DNA of 64,000 bases. It comes from Flavobacterium hiemivividum. GTDB taxonomy: Bacteria; Bacteroidota; Bacteroidia; Flavobacteriales; Flavobacteriaceae. The stretch spans positions 310,001 to 374,000 of the forward strand of contig NZ_SMFO01000002.1 in the NCBI RefSeq assembly GCF_004349145.1, read 5' to 3'. This document shows, piece after piece, positions 7,748-17,479 of this stretch. The translations under genes were made by a program, and so were the position numbers. Below the pieces are notes generated by a model that saw only the letters and a program-made list of their open reading frames with translations, searched no databases and was not told the origin of the DNA. Every line of letters starts with the position of its first letter. The stretch's first letter is position 1.

Positions 7748-8745
7748 TTCAATTGCTCAATACGCTTCTTTAAACTCTGGGAAGTATGGGTTTTCCAATG
7801 TCCATTTTCATCATAAATAAAATAAACCTCCAAATTTAAACTTTTGTTTTTTTCTAAAAAAGCAATCGATTTTTTAAGACCCATCACCATGAAAGCTGTG
7901 GCATAAGCATCTGCCGTGATTGCATCATCAGCAATTACCGTGGTACTCAATAAATTATGTTTGGCTGCATAACCCGTTTTAGGATCAATTATGTGTGATA
8001 GCTTTTGATTTCCTTCAATGTAAAATTTTCTATAATTACCAGAAGTGGCCAGCGCTCTATTATTTAAAGTTATAATGGCTTCGAGTTTTCTTCTATCGGA
8101 TTTATCTTCAGTAGGTTGGTCGATACCTACTTTCCATTCTTCAGTATTTTTTTTCCCTTTGGCTTTAATTTCGCCTCCTAATTCGACCAAGTAATTTTTA
8201 ATCCTTTTGCTTTCGAGAAAATCAGCTATAACATCTACTGAATATCCTTGCGCAATAGCATTAAAATCGATTTGTATTTTTGTTTTTGATTTTATAATGC
8301 GGTTATTCTTCAAAGTCACCATTTTATAATTCACTAATTGTAGTAAACTATCAACTTGGTTTTTGCTCAACTTGTTTTTTTTCGTTGGTCCAAATCCCCA
8401 GGAATTTACTAATGGACCGACTGTGATATCAAAATTTCCTTCCGTTTTTTGAGACACTTCAACAGATTTATTAAAAACCGTTCTGAAATATTCATCAACA
8501 ACAACATTTTTTTCATTGTTATTTATTCTAGAAATAATCGAAGTTGGAATCCATGTTGACATCGATTGATCAATATTTTTTAATAGTGAATCAATCTCTT
8601 TTTGGTACAAAACACCATTGTCAGATAAGTAAGTAATGTGGTAGGTTGTTCCTTGCGAATTTCCTTCTAGCTTTATAATTTCTTTTTTATCGGAAGCACA
8701 ACTCGTTAGGACTAATAGCAGAATAAGAAGTAGTGTCTTTGTCAT
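7744..8745 (-). CDS. apbE: FAD:protein FMN transferase, lipoprotein (ApbE)
   Basis: ApbE attaches FMN from FAD to Thr/Ser residues of extracytoplasmic flavoproteins. This copy is the last gene of the NQR locus, where NqrB and NqrC are the expected substrates. The start at 8745 gives MTKTLLLILLLVLTSCAS, a clean lipoprotein signal with the lipobox Cys; longer starts would run into nqrF. Family segments are present: MSTWIPTSIISRIN, IDFNAIAQGYSVD, LVELGGEIKAKG, LATSGNYRKF, SHIIDPKTGY and TADAYATAFMVMG, including the Mg2+-binding Asp/Thr region. The product has 333 residues. It lies 10 bases after nqrF and converges on the small cysteine-rich gene. Confidence 0.93.
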   Translation of the reverse strand: MTKTLLLILLLVLTSCASDKKEIIKLEGNSQGTTYHITYLSDNGVLYQKEIDSLLKNIDQSMSTWIPTSIISRINNNEKNVVVDEYFRTVFNKSVEVSQKTEGNFDITVGPLVNSWGFGPTKKNKLSKNQVDSLLQLVNYKMVTLKNNRIIKSKTKIQIDFNAIAQGYSVDVIADFLESKRIKNYLVELGGEIKAKGKKNTEEWKVGIDQPTEDKSDRRKLEAIITLNNRALATSGNYRKFYIEGNQKLSHIIDPKTGYAAKHNLLSTTVIADDAITADAYATAFMVMGLKKSIAFLEKNKSLNLEVYFIYDENGHWKTHTSQSLKKRIEQLN

Positions 8746-8755
8746 AAAAATATTA

Positions 8756-10021
8756 TTAACCTCCAAAGTCATCAAATGCAATATTTTCCGGTGGAACACC
8801 TAGATCGTCTAACATTTTAAATACTGCCGCATTCATCATTGGTGGACCACAAATATAATATTCAACATCTTCAGGTGCTTCGTGATGTTTCAAGTAATTT
8901 TGAAATAATACATTATGTATAAAACCAGTGTAACCAGTCCAATTGTCCTCTGGTAATGGCTCAGAGAGTGCAATATTATATTCGAAATTTGGAAATTCTT
9001 TTTCTATTTTTCTAAAATCCTCGGTATAAAAAACTTCTCGTGAAGATCTTCCTCCATACCAAAAACTCACTTTTCTATTTCTTTCTTTTTCAGTGTGAAA
9101 TAGATGAAATAAATGCGAGCGTAAAGGCGCCATTCCTGCTCCGCCGCCTATGTAAATCATTTCTCTTTCTGTTGGTTTAATGTGGAAATCTCCAAAAGGT
9201 CCAGCAATTGTTACTTTGTCTCCAGGGTTTAGCGCAAAAATATAGGAAGATGCTATTCCAGGATTAAGCTTCATAAATCCACCTGATTTTCGGTCGAATG
9301 GGGGAGTTGCTAATCGAATGTTAAGGATAATAATATTGCCTTCCGCAGGATGATTCGCCATCGAATAAGCTCTAAAAATAGGTTCTGAATTTTTCATTTT
9401 TAAATTCCAGATCCCGAATTTGTCATAATCCCCTTTGAAGCGTTCATCAATTTTGTATAAATCATTTTTAAAATTGATTTCACATTCAGGAATATCAATT
9501 TGAATGTAACAACCTGACTCAAATTCTAGAAAATCACCTTCGGGCAATTTAACCACTAATTCTTTAATGTAAGTGGCAACATTGTCATTTGAAACTACTT
9601 CGCATTCCCATTTTTTGATCCCCATCACATTATCAGGAATGACTATTTCCATGTCCCGTTTTACTTTTACTTGACATCCTAGTCGCCAATTGTCTTGCTG
9701 TTCTTTTCTCGAAAAATAAGGGGTTTCAGTTGGTAATATTTCGCCGCCACCGGATAAAACTTGGCATTTACACATACCACAGGTACCACCGCCGCCGCAA
9801 GCTGAGGGTAAAAATATTTTTTTGTTAGATAAGGTAGAGAGTAGTGTTGCACCAGCTTCTGTTTCAAGCTGATCAACTTCGTTTATAATTATCTTGACTA
9901 ATCCTGACGGAATAAGCTTTGATTTGGCATACAGAATTATATAAACAAGTAATGAGTTGAAGAGTAAAAATACTATTACGCTACTTACTATTGTTGTGCT
10001 ATCAATACTTAATATTATCAT
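8756..10021 (-). CDS. nqrF: Na+-translocating NADH:quinone reductase subunit F
   Basis: NqrF is the NADH dehydrogenase subunit of Na+-NQR. This 421-residue protein starts with one membrane anchor (residues about 10-31). A [2Fe-2S] ferredoxin domain follows with ligands Cys75, Cys81, Cys84 and Cys116, within [10 protein letters not shown] and LGCQV. Then comes a ferredoxin-reductase-like FAD/NADH domain: FRAYSMAN binds [19 protein letters not shown] binds NADH, and the protein ends in [10 protein letters not shown] and IAFDDFGG. All features are complete. It is 19 bases downstream of nqrE and 10 bases upstream of apbE, in one transcription unit. Confidence 0.97.
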   Translation of the reverse strand: MIILSIDSTTIVSSVIVFLLFNSLLVYIILYAKSKLIPSGLVKIIINEVDQLETEAGATLLSTLSNKKIFLPSACGGGGTCGMCKCQVLSGGGEILPTETPYFSRKEQQDNWRLGCQVKVKRDMEIVIPDNVMGIKKWECEVVSNDNVATYIKELVVKLPEGDFLEFESGCYIQIDIPECEINFKNDLYKIDERFKGDYDKFGIWNLKMKNSEPIFRAYSMANHPAEGNIIILNIRLATPPFDRKSGGFMKLNPGIASSYIFALNPGDKVTIAGPFGDFHIKPTEREMIYIGGGAGMAPLRSHLFHLFHTEKERNRKVSFWYGGRSSREVFYTEDFRKIEKEFPNFEYNIALSEPLPEDNWTGYTGFIHNVLFQNYLKHHEAPEDVEYYICGPPMMNAAVFKMLDDLGVPPENIAFDDFGG

Positions 10022-10039
10022 TTTAATTTGATTAAAGAT

Positions 10040-10654
10040 TTATATCGAAATCCCCATAAAACTCATAAAAGCGATTGCCATTAAACCAGTTAAAATAAAC
10101 GTAATCCCTAAACCTCTTAAAGGCGCTGGAACATTAGAATATCTTAATTTTTCTCGAATAGCAGCTAAAGCAACTATCGCTAGAAACCATCCCACACCAG
10201 AACCCAAAGCAAAAACAGTGGCTTCCCCTAAAGAGGCATATTCTCTCTCTTGCATAAATAATGCACCTCCCAGAATAGAGCAGTTTACCGCAATTAGGGG
10301 TAAAAATATCCCCAAGGAAGTGTATAATGCGGGCGCAAATTTTTCAACAATCATTTCTACTAGTTGTACAATAGAGGCAATGGTTGCGATAAACATAATA
10401 AAACTTAAAAAACTTAGATCAACAGACTTGTAGTCATCAGATAACCATTGCAAAGCTCCCGCTTTTAAGACATATTTTTCTAGGAGGTAACAAACAGGAA
10501 CAGAAATAGTTAATACAAAAGTCACCGCAAGGCCAAGTCCCACAGCGCTTTTTACCGTTTTAGAAATCGCCAAATAAGAACACATGCCAAGAAAATAGGC
10601 AAATATCATGTTTTCAATAAAAACCGCTTTTATAAATATATTGAAGTGTTCCAT
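10040..10654 (-). CDS. nqrE: Na+-NQR subunit E
   Basis: NqrE is an integral membrane subunit of 204 residues with about six predicted spans. Together with NqrD it forms the inverted-repeat channel pair that holds an iron centre between conserved cysteines. Here the segments [15 protein letters not shown] and [11 protein letters not shown] carry the expected cysteines. The protein is full length and in the normal order D-E-F, with gaps of 30 and 18 bases. Confidence 0.96.
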   Translation of the reverse strand: MEHFNIFIKAVFIENMIFAYFLGMCSYLAISKTVKSAVGLGLAVTFVLTISVPVCYLLEKYVLKAGALQWLSDDYKSVDLSFLSFIMFIATIASIVQLVEMIVEKFAPALYTSLGIFLPLIAVNCSILGGALFMQEREYASLGEATVFALGSGVGWFLAIVALAAIREKLRYSNVPAPLRGLGITFILTGLMAIAFMSFMGISI

Positions 10655-10684
10655 GTTAAAATGTTTAAATCGTTCATTACTTGA

Positions 10685-11365
10685 TTACTTCGATTCAATT
10701 AGTTTTTTATTACGACTTCTTTGAATCCATATAAGAATTCCCACAATGATTAAAGCCATAGGTGGCATGATGACGAGACTATTATTGAAATATCCCATTT
10801 TATAAATGGATTCTGGAATGACACGAAAACCCATCAGTTCTCCAGAACCAAATAGCTCCCGAATCATAGAAACGATTACCAAAATTAAGCCGTAACCAAA
10901 ACCGTTGCCCATTCCGTCTAAAAAGGAAGGCCATGGCTTGTTAGACATGGCAAAGGCTTCTAAACGCCCCATGATGATGCAATTTGTTATAATTAATCCC
11001 ACAAAAACCGATAACTGTTTGCTCACATCAAATACAAAAGCTTTTAAGAATTGATCTACTATAATCACCATTGCCGCAACCACCGTTAGTTGAACGATAA
11101 TCCGAATGCGATTGGGAATAATATTTCGAATAAAAGAAATAATCACATTCGAAAAAGCACAAACTACCATTACTGCAAGAGCCATTACAATAGAAGGTTT
11201 CATTTTTACCGTTACCGCTAATGCTGAACAAATCCCCAATACTTGTACCGTAATGGGATTGTTATCATTTAATGGATCAAATAAAAGTCTTTTATTTTTT
11301 GGCGAAAATAAAGGCTCTTTTTCTTTTTTAGGTTTTGCAGGTACTGCGATGGTTTCTTTGCTCAT
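10685..11365 (-). CDS. nqrD: Na+-NQR subunit D
   Basis: NqrD is a 226-residue membrane subunit, paired with NqrE. The N-terminal 30 residues are polar and lysine-rich, as usual in this family, before about six membrane spans. Conserved iron-site cysteines are visible in VQVLGICSALAV and in GLIITNCIIMGRLEA. The C-terminus ends with a basic tail (QRSRNKKLIESK). It is 12 bases downstream of nqrC. Confidence 0.96.
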   Translation of the reverse strand: MSKETIAVPAKPKKEKEPLFSPKNKRLLFDPLNDNNPITVQVLGICSALAVTVKMKPSIVMALAVMVVCAFSNVIISFIRNIIPNRIRIIVQLTVVAAMVIIVDQFLKAFVFDVSKQLSVFVGLIITNCIIMGRLEAFAMSNKPWPSFLDGMGNGFGYGLILVIVSMIRELFGSGELMGFRVIPESIYKMGYFNNSLVIMPPMALIIVGILIWIQRSRNKKLIESK

Positions 11366-11377
11366 AGCCTGTTATTT

Positions 11378-12109
11378 TTAGTTGGTTGAAGCTACTACTC
11401 CTTGTTTTTTGAAATATGGGATGTAGTTGTTTACCGTTCGTTTAATCATTTCAGAAACTCCTTTACTAGTAATCGTCGCTCCCGAAACTGCGTCAACACC
11501 GTGTGTGTCATCTGGTTTTGCTCCACCTTTAATTACAGTAACGGAAACAAAGTTTCCAGAATCATCAAATATTTTCTTCCCAACGAACTGCTGCTGAAAT
11601 TTTTCTGTTTCAATCTCCGCACCAAGGCCAGGTGTTTCGCTTTTGTGGCCAAAACTAACTCCATAAACAGTATTCTTATCGCTTTCTAGCGAGATAAAAC
11701 CCCAAATAGGTCCCCACAATCCTTTTCCTCTAATCGGAATAATATAAAAAGACTTGCCATCTTTGGTACAAATAAATAACGGAAACAACTGCTCATTGGT
11801 TTTTCCAGTTTTGGCTTTATCCAATTCTTTTTTGAGGTCAATGTCAAATGCAGTGACATTGCCAGTTATTTGTTCCCCTTTATTATTCAACACAATTTGT
11901 TTGCTAATGTATTGATTAAAGGCAGCTTCGGTTTCGGATGTTTCAGTAGGAATTGAAACAGAGCTGAGTATATTTTTCATTTTTTCGACCCTAACATTTT
12001 TCTCCTGATAGGGAGCAAGACTTATGGCTGTTACTGATAACAGAATAGCAATGACTACCACCATAAAGGAGGAAAAAATAAACGTGGCTTTGTTACTGTC
12101 TTTATCCAT
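11378..12109 (-). CDS. nqrC: Na+-NQR subunit C, FMN-carrying
   Basis: NqrC is the periplasmic flavoprotein subunit. It has 243 residues with one N-terminal membrane anchor and a soluble FMN-binding domain. The flavinylation motif DAVSGATITSKG places the acceptor at Thr212, the target of ApbE. The segment GLWGPIWGFISL is also typical of the family. The start overlaps the end of nqrB by 8 bases, implying translational coupling. Confidence 0.97.
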   Translation of the reverse strand: MDKDSNKATFIFSSFMVVVIAILLSVTAISLAPYQEKNVRVEKMKNILSSVSIPTETSETEAAFNQYISKQIVLNNKGEQITGNVTAFDIDLKKELDKAKTGKTNEQLFPLFICTKDGKSFYIIPIRGKGLWGPIWGFISLESDKNTVYGVSFGHKSETPGLGAEIETEKFQQQFVGKKIFDDSGNFVSVTVIKGGAKPDDTHGVDAVSGATITSKGVSEMIKRTVNNYIPYFKKQGVVASTN

Positions 12110-13283
12110 TTTGATTGTGTATTGGGGTAACTCTATTTAGTCTTTTTTTAATATTTGCTTCTACTACATAATGGTCTATTAAGGGCGCCATTACGTTCAT
12201 AAATAAAATAGCTAACATCATTCCTTCGGGATAAGCGGGGTTAAATACTCTGAAAAGAATTGCTAACAGTCCTATTAAAAATCCATAGATGTATTTTCCA
12301 GTATTCGTTTGTGCAGCACTTACAGGATCAGTGGCCATGAAAATAGCGCCAAAGGCAAAACCTCCCAAAACTAAATGATGTAGCGGGCTGATTTGCATTA
12401 AGGTATTCAATCCAAAAATATTAAATATTACAGCCATCAAAAATCCTCCAGCAAAAACTGATGCCATAATGCGCCAACTGCCAATGCCTGTATATAATAA
12501 AATTCCAGCTCCAATCAAGCAAGCAATAGTCGAAGTTTCCCCTACAGATCCAGGAATAACACCTATAAAGGAATCCATAATACTGGGAATTTTATCAGCA
12601 AAACCAGCTGCTGCATCTCCTAATGGTGTCGCACCACTATAAGCATCAACAACGGCTTGCCCTTTGTTTGTACTCGTGTTAATCCAAACTTCGTTTCCTG
12701 ACATTTTGGTTGGATAGGCAAAGAATAAGAATGCCCTAGCGGTAAGCGCAGGATTTAAAATATTCATTCCAGTACCACCAAAAACCTCTTTCCCGATAAT
12801 TACCGCAAAAATGGTGGCAATAGCCAACATCCACAAAGGGACATCAATGGGCATTATAAGCGGAATCAACATACCTGAAACTAAGAAACCTTCATTTATG
12901 GTATGTTTTCGAATAATAGCAAAGATGAACTCTGTTGTTAATCCTGCTCCGTAAGAAACTAAGATAAGTGGGAGAACTTTAATAGCTCCAAAAATAAAAT
13001 TATCCATTAGTGAAACATCTGCAATCCCTAAAGCGAGATGGTGTTGGTTACCAATATTCCACATACCGAATAACAGACATGGAACTAAAGACAACACCAC
13101 TAAGATCATCGTGCGTTTTAAGTCGATCGCATCGCGTACGTGTGTTCCCTTGCTTTTTGTAGTATGGTTAGGTACAAATAGGAAGGTTTCAAACGCATCA
13201 AATGCGGGATGGAATTTCTCTAGTTTTCCTCCTTTTTCGAAATTAGGTTTGAGATTGTTTAGTAAGTTTCTAAGTGGCTTCAA
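12102..13283 (-). CDS. nqrB: Na+-NQR subunit B, FMN and riboflavin carrier
   Basis: NqrB is the largest membrane subunit (393 residues, about ten spans) and part of the Na+ pathway. The covalent FMN acceptor is Thr219 in VVDAYSGATPLGDAA, a match to the ApbE target motif. MNILNPALTARAFLFFAYP and ATDPVSAAQTNTGK are family hallmarks. In most genomes it follows nqrA directly. Here 327 bases separate them, with a hairpin right after nqrA, so nqrBCDEF-apbE may have its own promoter. Confidence 0.97.
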   Translation of the reverse strand: MKPLRNLLNNLKPNFEKGGKLEKFHPAFDAFETFLFVPNHTTKSKGTHVRDAIDLKRTMILVVLSLVPCLLFGMWNIGNQHHLALGIADVSLMDNFIFGAIKVLPLILVSYGAGLTTEFIFAIIRKHTINEGFLVSGMLIPLIMPIDVPLWMLAIATIFAVIIGKEVFGGTGMNILNPALTARAFLFFAYPTKMSGNEVWINTSTNKGQAVVDAYSGATPLGDAAAGFADKIPSIMDSFIGVIPGSVGETSTIACLIGAGILLYTGIGSWRIMASVFAGGFLMAVIFNIFGLNTLMQISPLHHLVLGGFAFGAIFMATDPVSAAQTNTGKYIYGFLIGLLAILFRVFNPAYPEGMMLAILFMNVMAPLIDHYVVEANIKKRLNRVTPIHNQNG

Positions 13284-13610
13284 ATTCAGATTGTTTAAGG
13301 ATTAAATTTGGTAACTATTAGATTGTGTGATTTGTATGTCCGTTTAATTAATTTGATACTTATATGTTTAAAAGACTCATTTTTGAGAATTACTATTGAA
13401 AATATTTTAGTCCAATTGATAATTTCTTTTTACTAATCTTCTTGATCAACCCCACCAACTTCGCTTTGATTGACGGAAATAACTTTATCGTGGCATTAAA
13501 TACTCATTGTTTAACGATGCGACTTTTATTCCCTTTTATTAAGGTTTCCTAATAAACTAGTTATAGATTAAAACTAAAAATCTTATATGTCTTAAAAGAG
13601 ACATAACTAT
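13284..13610. other. Unusual 327-bp spacer between nqrA and nqrB
   Basis: No coding frame is evident on either strand. Apart from the hairpin immediately downstream of nqrA (listed separately), the stretch is AT-rich with no repeat I can define and no exact TAnnTTTG box facing nqrB. It may contain a promoter or a long leader for nqrB. Confidence 0.6.
13586..13605 (-). terminator. Hairpin directly after nqrA
   Basis: A perfect 7-bp stem, TATGTCT (13586-13592) with AGACATA (13599-13605), has a six-base loop and begins five bases past the nqrA stop. On the minus strand it is followed by a T-rich run, so it could terminate or attenuate transcription between nqrA and nqrB. Confidence 0.5.
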
Positions 13611-14966
13611 TCAACTAAATTCCTTCCGAACCATATCTAGTCCGTGACGAATGATTTCTTGCGATTTTATTTTTGATGTACAGACTAACTCGCAGAGTGC
13701 AAAATCTTCCTCTGCGACTTCATAAATACCCAGCTTTTCCATCATATCGATATCTTCAATTAGTATTGATTTTAAAAGTTGTACAGGGTAAATATTCATT
13801 GGAAAAACTTTTTCATATTGTCCAGTCATTACAAAAGGACGTTCTTCGCCATGTAGATTGGTATTTAAATCGTGTTGTTTATTTGGTGTCAGCCAAGAGA
13901 AAAAAGTACGAGATACACTGAATTTATCAAAGCCTGGTTTTAGCCAACCCATAAATTCGTATTGGTTTCCTTCTAGAATTACGGTAATTTGGGAATCATA
14001 GAAACCTAAAAATCCGTCCGCGGGAACTTTACTGCCTGATAAAATAGAGCCACTAATGATTCGGTTTTCTCCTTTTTTTAGACCTGCATCTAAAAGGATA
14101 TTTTTTATAGAAGAACCTACAATCGTTTTGTAATATTGGGGTTTTATAATTTGAGAGCCTGTAACCGCAATGGTTCTAGTGGCGTCGAATATTCCTTCGG
14201 TAAATAATTTTCCAATGATGACTACATCTTGTGGATGAATGTACCACACGACTTCGCCTTTATTTATTGGGTCAATATGGTGAATTTGCACGCCAACATT
14301 TCCCGCAGGATGAGGACCTGATATATTGTTGATTTGTACGTTTTGAGCTTGGCTAAAAGCAGCAGCGGGGGAGCTGTTTGCTTTTAGGTTTAAGTGTACT
14401 TTTCCCGTCGTTAATTTTTTTAAGGCATCAATTCCCGTTTGAAAATGAGACTCTTTCCCTGACATAATGAAATCGTTATCAGCTGCTAATGGATTTGTAT
14501 CAAAAGTAGAAATAAAGATGGCTTTTGGCTTTTCGCTAGGTTTCGCAATAGTTCCGTATGGGCGTTGACGAATAAAAGTCCAAACGCCGCTATCTAGCAG
14601 TTGCTCAACGATTTCTTTTCTCGAAAGTTGGTTGGGATTTGATTTACTAAATAAGTGGTGTTTTACTTCCCTATCGGCAAGGATTTTAATTTCTAAGATG
14701 ACTCTTTTTTCTCCGCGAAGAATTTCAATTACTTCGCCGCTTACGGGAGAGCAAAACAGAATATTTTCATCGTTTTTATCGTAAAATAGTTTAGTTCCAG
14801 CTAGAACATTAGTTCCTACTTTAACTAATAATTTTGGCGTAAGACCCACAAAATCTTTTGGTTTAATAGCAAATATCTCGGCCACGGGCAGCTCCAATAC
14901 TGACTTAACAGCTTCACCTATCAATTTGAGATTCAATCCCCTTTTAATTTTAATATATTCACTCAT
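13611..14966 (-). CDS. nqrA: Na+-NQR subunit A
   Basis: NqrA is the peripheral ubiquinone-interacting subunit on the cytoplasmic side. The 451-residue protein begins MSEYIKIKRGLNLKLIG, matching the family's N-terminal rigid-helix start. It contains TLNPLAAD-like and NVGVQIHHIDPINKGE segments, then GSSIKNILLDAG and the C-terminal EDFALCELVCTSK. Length is normal for NqrA. It is the first gene of the locus on the minus strand and is followed at once by a hairpin, then an unusually long gap before nqrB. Confidence 0.96.
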   Translation of the reverse strand: MSEYIKIKRGLNLKLIGEAVKSVLELPVAEIFAIKPKDFVGLTPKLLVKVGTNVLAGTKLFYDKNDENILFCSPVSGEVIEILRGEKRVILEIKILADREVKHHLFSKSNPNQLSRKEIVEQLLDSGVWTFIRQRPYGTIAKPSEKPKAIFISTFDTNPLAADNDFIMSGKESHFQTGIDALKKLTTGKVHLNLKANSSPAAAFSQAQNVQINNISGPHPAGNVGVQIHHIDPINKGEVVWYIHPQDVVIIGKLFTEGIFDATRTIAVTGSQIIKPQYYKTIVGSSIKNILLDAGLKKGENRIISGSILSGSKVPADGFLGFYDSQITVILEGNQYEFMGWLKPGFDKFSVSRTFFSWLTPNKQHDLNTNLHGEERPFVMTGQYEKVFPMNIYPVQLLKSILIEDIDMMEKLGIYEVAEEDFALCELVCTSKIKSQEIIRHGLDMVRKEFS

Positions 14967-15558
14967 ACATTAATTTATTTTTAGTGGGTATTACTTATGA
15001 TATTCTGGTTTATGGATGTAATTTTAGTATGCTATAAGATTATGCGTATTAGATTTTTGTTAAAAACAAGAAGTTTAAAGTACTAATTTAATGAATTTGC
15101 GTGAAAAAACAACAGTGAAAATATTTTAATTTTGCAATAATAAATAATGTACGACAAAAAAATTAGTTTTATAACTAAATGAATATTAAAGTAATAACAT
15201 TAAAATTAAATTATAAATCTAACTCTGCTTTATAAAACAAAGAATAAATTGAAGGATTTACATAAGCTACCAGATATGTAAACTAGATAAGTGCTCTATC
15301 AATTTCTTGCATTAAATTTAGAGTTAATAAAAGAATATTTTTCTAATCAAAAAAGTGGATTTTAAAAAGTATTAATTAAAAAACAAAACATTTTAAGGGA
15401 AACCGTAAGGAAAGCGATTTCTTTAAGACTAATTTCTAAAAAAAATAGTAAGTAGAAGTTATTTTTTAAACTGAAATAGTATTTAGGTTTTAAACTTAGT
15501 TAAGGTGACTCGGAATTTTTAGGTAAAATACACAATGTGAATCTCAAAACTAAAGTAA
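14967..15558. other. 592-bp AT-rich divergent intergenic region
   Basis: This interval lies between the divergent nqrA and acetyltransferase genes. No convincing coding frame is present; the longest ATG frames I see are about a dozen codons. Two exact TAnnTTTG-type words occur: TAATTTTG on the plus strand (15127-15134), too far from the acetyltransferase to be its obvious promoter, and TAGTTTTG on the minus strand (15545-15552). Either could belong to an unannotated small RNA, but in such AT-rich DNA both may be chance. Confidence 0.5.
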
Positions 15559-16068
15559 TTGAAAACATTTGAAACAGAACGATTATATCTGACGCCAACG
15601 ACCACGGTGGATCCCGAATTAATTTTAGAACTCTTCAATACTCCAAAATGGATTGAATTTATAGGAGATAGAAATCTAAAATACACTCAAGATGCAAAGG
15701 AATATATATCTAATCATATGACTCCTCAACTCGAAAGACTAGGTTTTGGGAATCATACTGTTAGACGAAAATTTGATGGAGCAAAAATAGGTTGCTGTGG
15801 ACTTTATGATAGAGAAGGCGTGGAGGGAATGGACATTGGATTTGCTTTTCTTCCACAATATGAGAATAAAGGTTACGGTTTTGAAAGTACAAATGCCTTG
15901 AAAGAAGCTGCTTTTGCCGAGTTCAATTTAATGGAAATTAGCGCAATCACTACACAAGGGAATATCAGTTCACAAAAATTATTAGTAAAACTCGGTCTGC
16001 AATTTGAGAAAAACATCAAACTAATTGATGATTCCGAAGAGTTACTACTATTTAAATTATTGGTTTAG
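15559..16068 (+). CDS. GNAT family N-acetyltransferase (RimJ/RimL type)
   Basis: This 169-residue protein resembles RimJ/RimL-type acetyltransferases, which acetylate protein N-termini or small amines with acetyl-CoA. It starts KTFETERLYLTP, as such proteins do (xTERLxLRP). It has the acceptor strand GCCGLYDREGVEGMDIGFAFLPQYENKGYGFE, covering motif A with a degenerate acetyl-CoA loop, and the late motif ISAITTQGNISSQKLLVKLGL. The start is a TTG at 15559; an in-frame stop lies immediately before it, so no longer form is possible. Substrate is unknown. It stands alone. Confidence 0.85.
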   Translation: MKTFETERLYLTPTTTVDPELILELFNTPKWIEFIGDRNLKYTQDAKEYISNHMTPQLERLGFGNHTVRRKFDGAKIGCCGLYDREGVEGMDIGFAFLPQYENKGYGFESTNALKEAAFAEFNLMEISAITTQGNISSQKLLVKLGLQFEKNIKLIDDSEELLLFKLLV

Positions 16069-16213
16069 ATTAGAAGTAATAGACTTTTTTCTAAATCCTC
16101 GATGCTAAGTATAAAAACTGTGGCGCTAATTTTAAATAGAAATTTGAATTCCTATAAAACTGAAAAAATAGTATCTTGGCTCGCTGTAATAAAATAATAA
16201 ACGAGCGATCGTG

Positions 16214-17347
16214 ATGAATGAAAAGCAAAAATTAAAGGAAGTTGCTGGACTTTTTTTAAAGTTAGGAATTATAGGTTTTGGCGGTCCCGCCGCACACATT
16301 TCTATGATGCGAGAGGAAGTAGTGGTGAAAAAAAAGTGGCTCGACGAACAACATTTTTTAGATTTAATAGGTGCTACTAATTTGATTCCAGGTCCTAACA
16401 GTACCGAAATGGCAATTCATATTGGTCACGAAAGAGCAGGATGGAAAGGACTTATTGTCGCCGGATTATGCTTTATCACTCCAGCCGTTTTGATAACTGG
16501 AATATTTGCTTGGCTTTACAAAGAATACGGTCAGCTGCCTGAAATCCAGCCTTTTTTGTACGGAATAAAACCGGCAATAATTGCCATTATTCTAAGTGCT
16601 ATTTTTCCTTTGGCAAAAAAATCATTAAAAACAGTTCGATTAGGAATTATAGGTGGCATCGTTTTGCTGCTTTCACTATTGCAGTTCAATGAAATAGCAC
16701 TGCTTTTTGGCGCTGGATTCCTGGCTTTGTTTTGGAATTCCATAACCAACAAAGATTCTAATATTAAAGGAAACAACTGGATTCCGCTGATGCTAATTCC
16801 AGTTTCTAAAACAGCTTTATTAGTACCCACTAACTTAAATTTATTTCTGATTTTCTTAAAAATTGGGGCAATACTATATGGAAGCGGTTATGTGCTTTTT
16901 GCTTTTTTGGATGCCGAATTAGTTGCTAAAGGATTACTCACCAGGACGGAATTGATTGACGCCATTGCGGTAGGACAATTTACACCGGGACCTGTTTTCT
17001 CCTCAGTTACTTTTATTGGCTATCAGATCAATGGTATATCAGGAGCACTTATTTCTACGCTAGCAATATTTTTACCCTCTTTTGTATTTGTGGCGCTATT
17101 AAATCCTTTGGTAAAAATGATGAGAAACTCAAAGTCTTTTGCCCTATTTTTGGACGCGGTAAATGTAGCTTCGATTGCGATAATTGTATCAATCTGTTAT
17201 GAATTAGGGACTGAAACTATCACAGACTGGCGTACGATTTTAATAGCTTTATTGAGTATTGGAATTGCGTTCAATTATAAGAAAATAAATAGTGCTTTTA
17301 TTGTTTTGGGAGGAGCATTAATGGGTTATTTACTGTTTTTGGTTTAA
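16214..17347 (+). CDS. chrA: Chromate transporter family protein (ChrA, two CHR domains)
   Basis: The 377-residue integral membrane protein carries two tandem CHR domains, the long-chain ChrA form. The first holds GIIGFGGPAAHISMM, VVKKKWLDEQHFLDL and ATNLIPGPNSTEMAIHIG. The second holds KIGAILYGSGYVLFAFLDAE and AVGQFTPGPVFSSVTFIGYQ. These are the proline/glycine-rich loops of the family. ChrA expels chromate in other bacteria by proton-driven export; the substrate here is inferred. I chose ATG 16214; a GTG directly before it is also possible. A strong terminator follows the gene. Confidence 0.92.
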   Translation: MNEKQKLKEVAGLFLKLGIIGFGGPAAHISMMREEVVVKKKWLDEQHFLDLIGATNLIPGPNSTEMAIHIGHERAGWKGLIVAGLCFITPAVLITGIFAWLYKEYGQLPEIQPFLYGIKPAIIAIILSAIFPLAKKSLKTVRLGIIGGIVLLLSLLQFNEIALLFGAGFLALFWNSITNKDSNIKGNNWIPLMLIPVSKTALLVPTNLNLFLIFLKIGAILYGSGYVLFAFLDAELVAKGLLTRTELIDAIAVGQFTPGPVFSSVTFIGYQINGISGALISTLAIFLPSFVFVALLNPLVKMMRNSKSFALFLDAVNVASIAIIVSICYELGTETITDWRTILIALLSIGIAFNYKKINSAFIVLGGALMGYLLFLV

Positions 17348-17405
17348 CAAAATTTGTTTCGTTTTTCTAGTCTTTTTCGAAAAATAGAGGGGAACATAAA
17401 AATAT

Positions 17406-17442
17406 AAAAAAGCCACTAAGAACGATACTTAGTGGCTTTTTT
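17406..17442. terminator. Bidirectional terminator between chrA and the efflux operon
   Basis: A 15-bp stem, starting with A residues and GCCACTAAG (ending 17420), pairs with CTTAGTGGC (from 17428) plus T residues, around a seven-base loop. The A and T tracts make it functional for both converging genes. Confidence 0.95.
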
Positions 17443-17479
17443 GGAATTAACAACCTCTTAAATTTTTATTCGCAATAGC

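Noticed and set aside
15148..15183. Eleven-codon ATG frame downstream of TAATTTTG
   Set aside because: Too short and without recognisable composition; no terminator follows.
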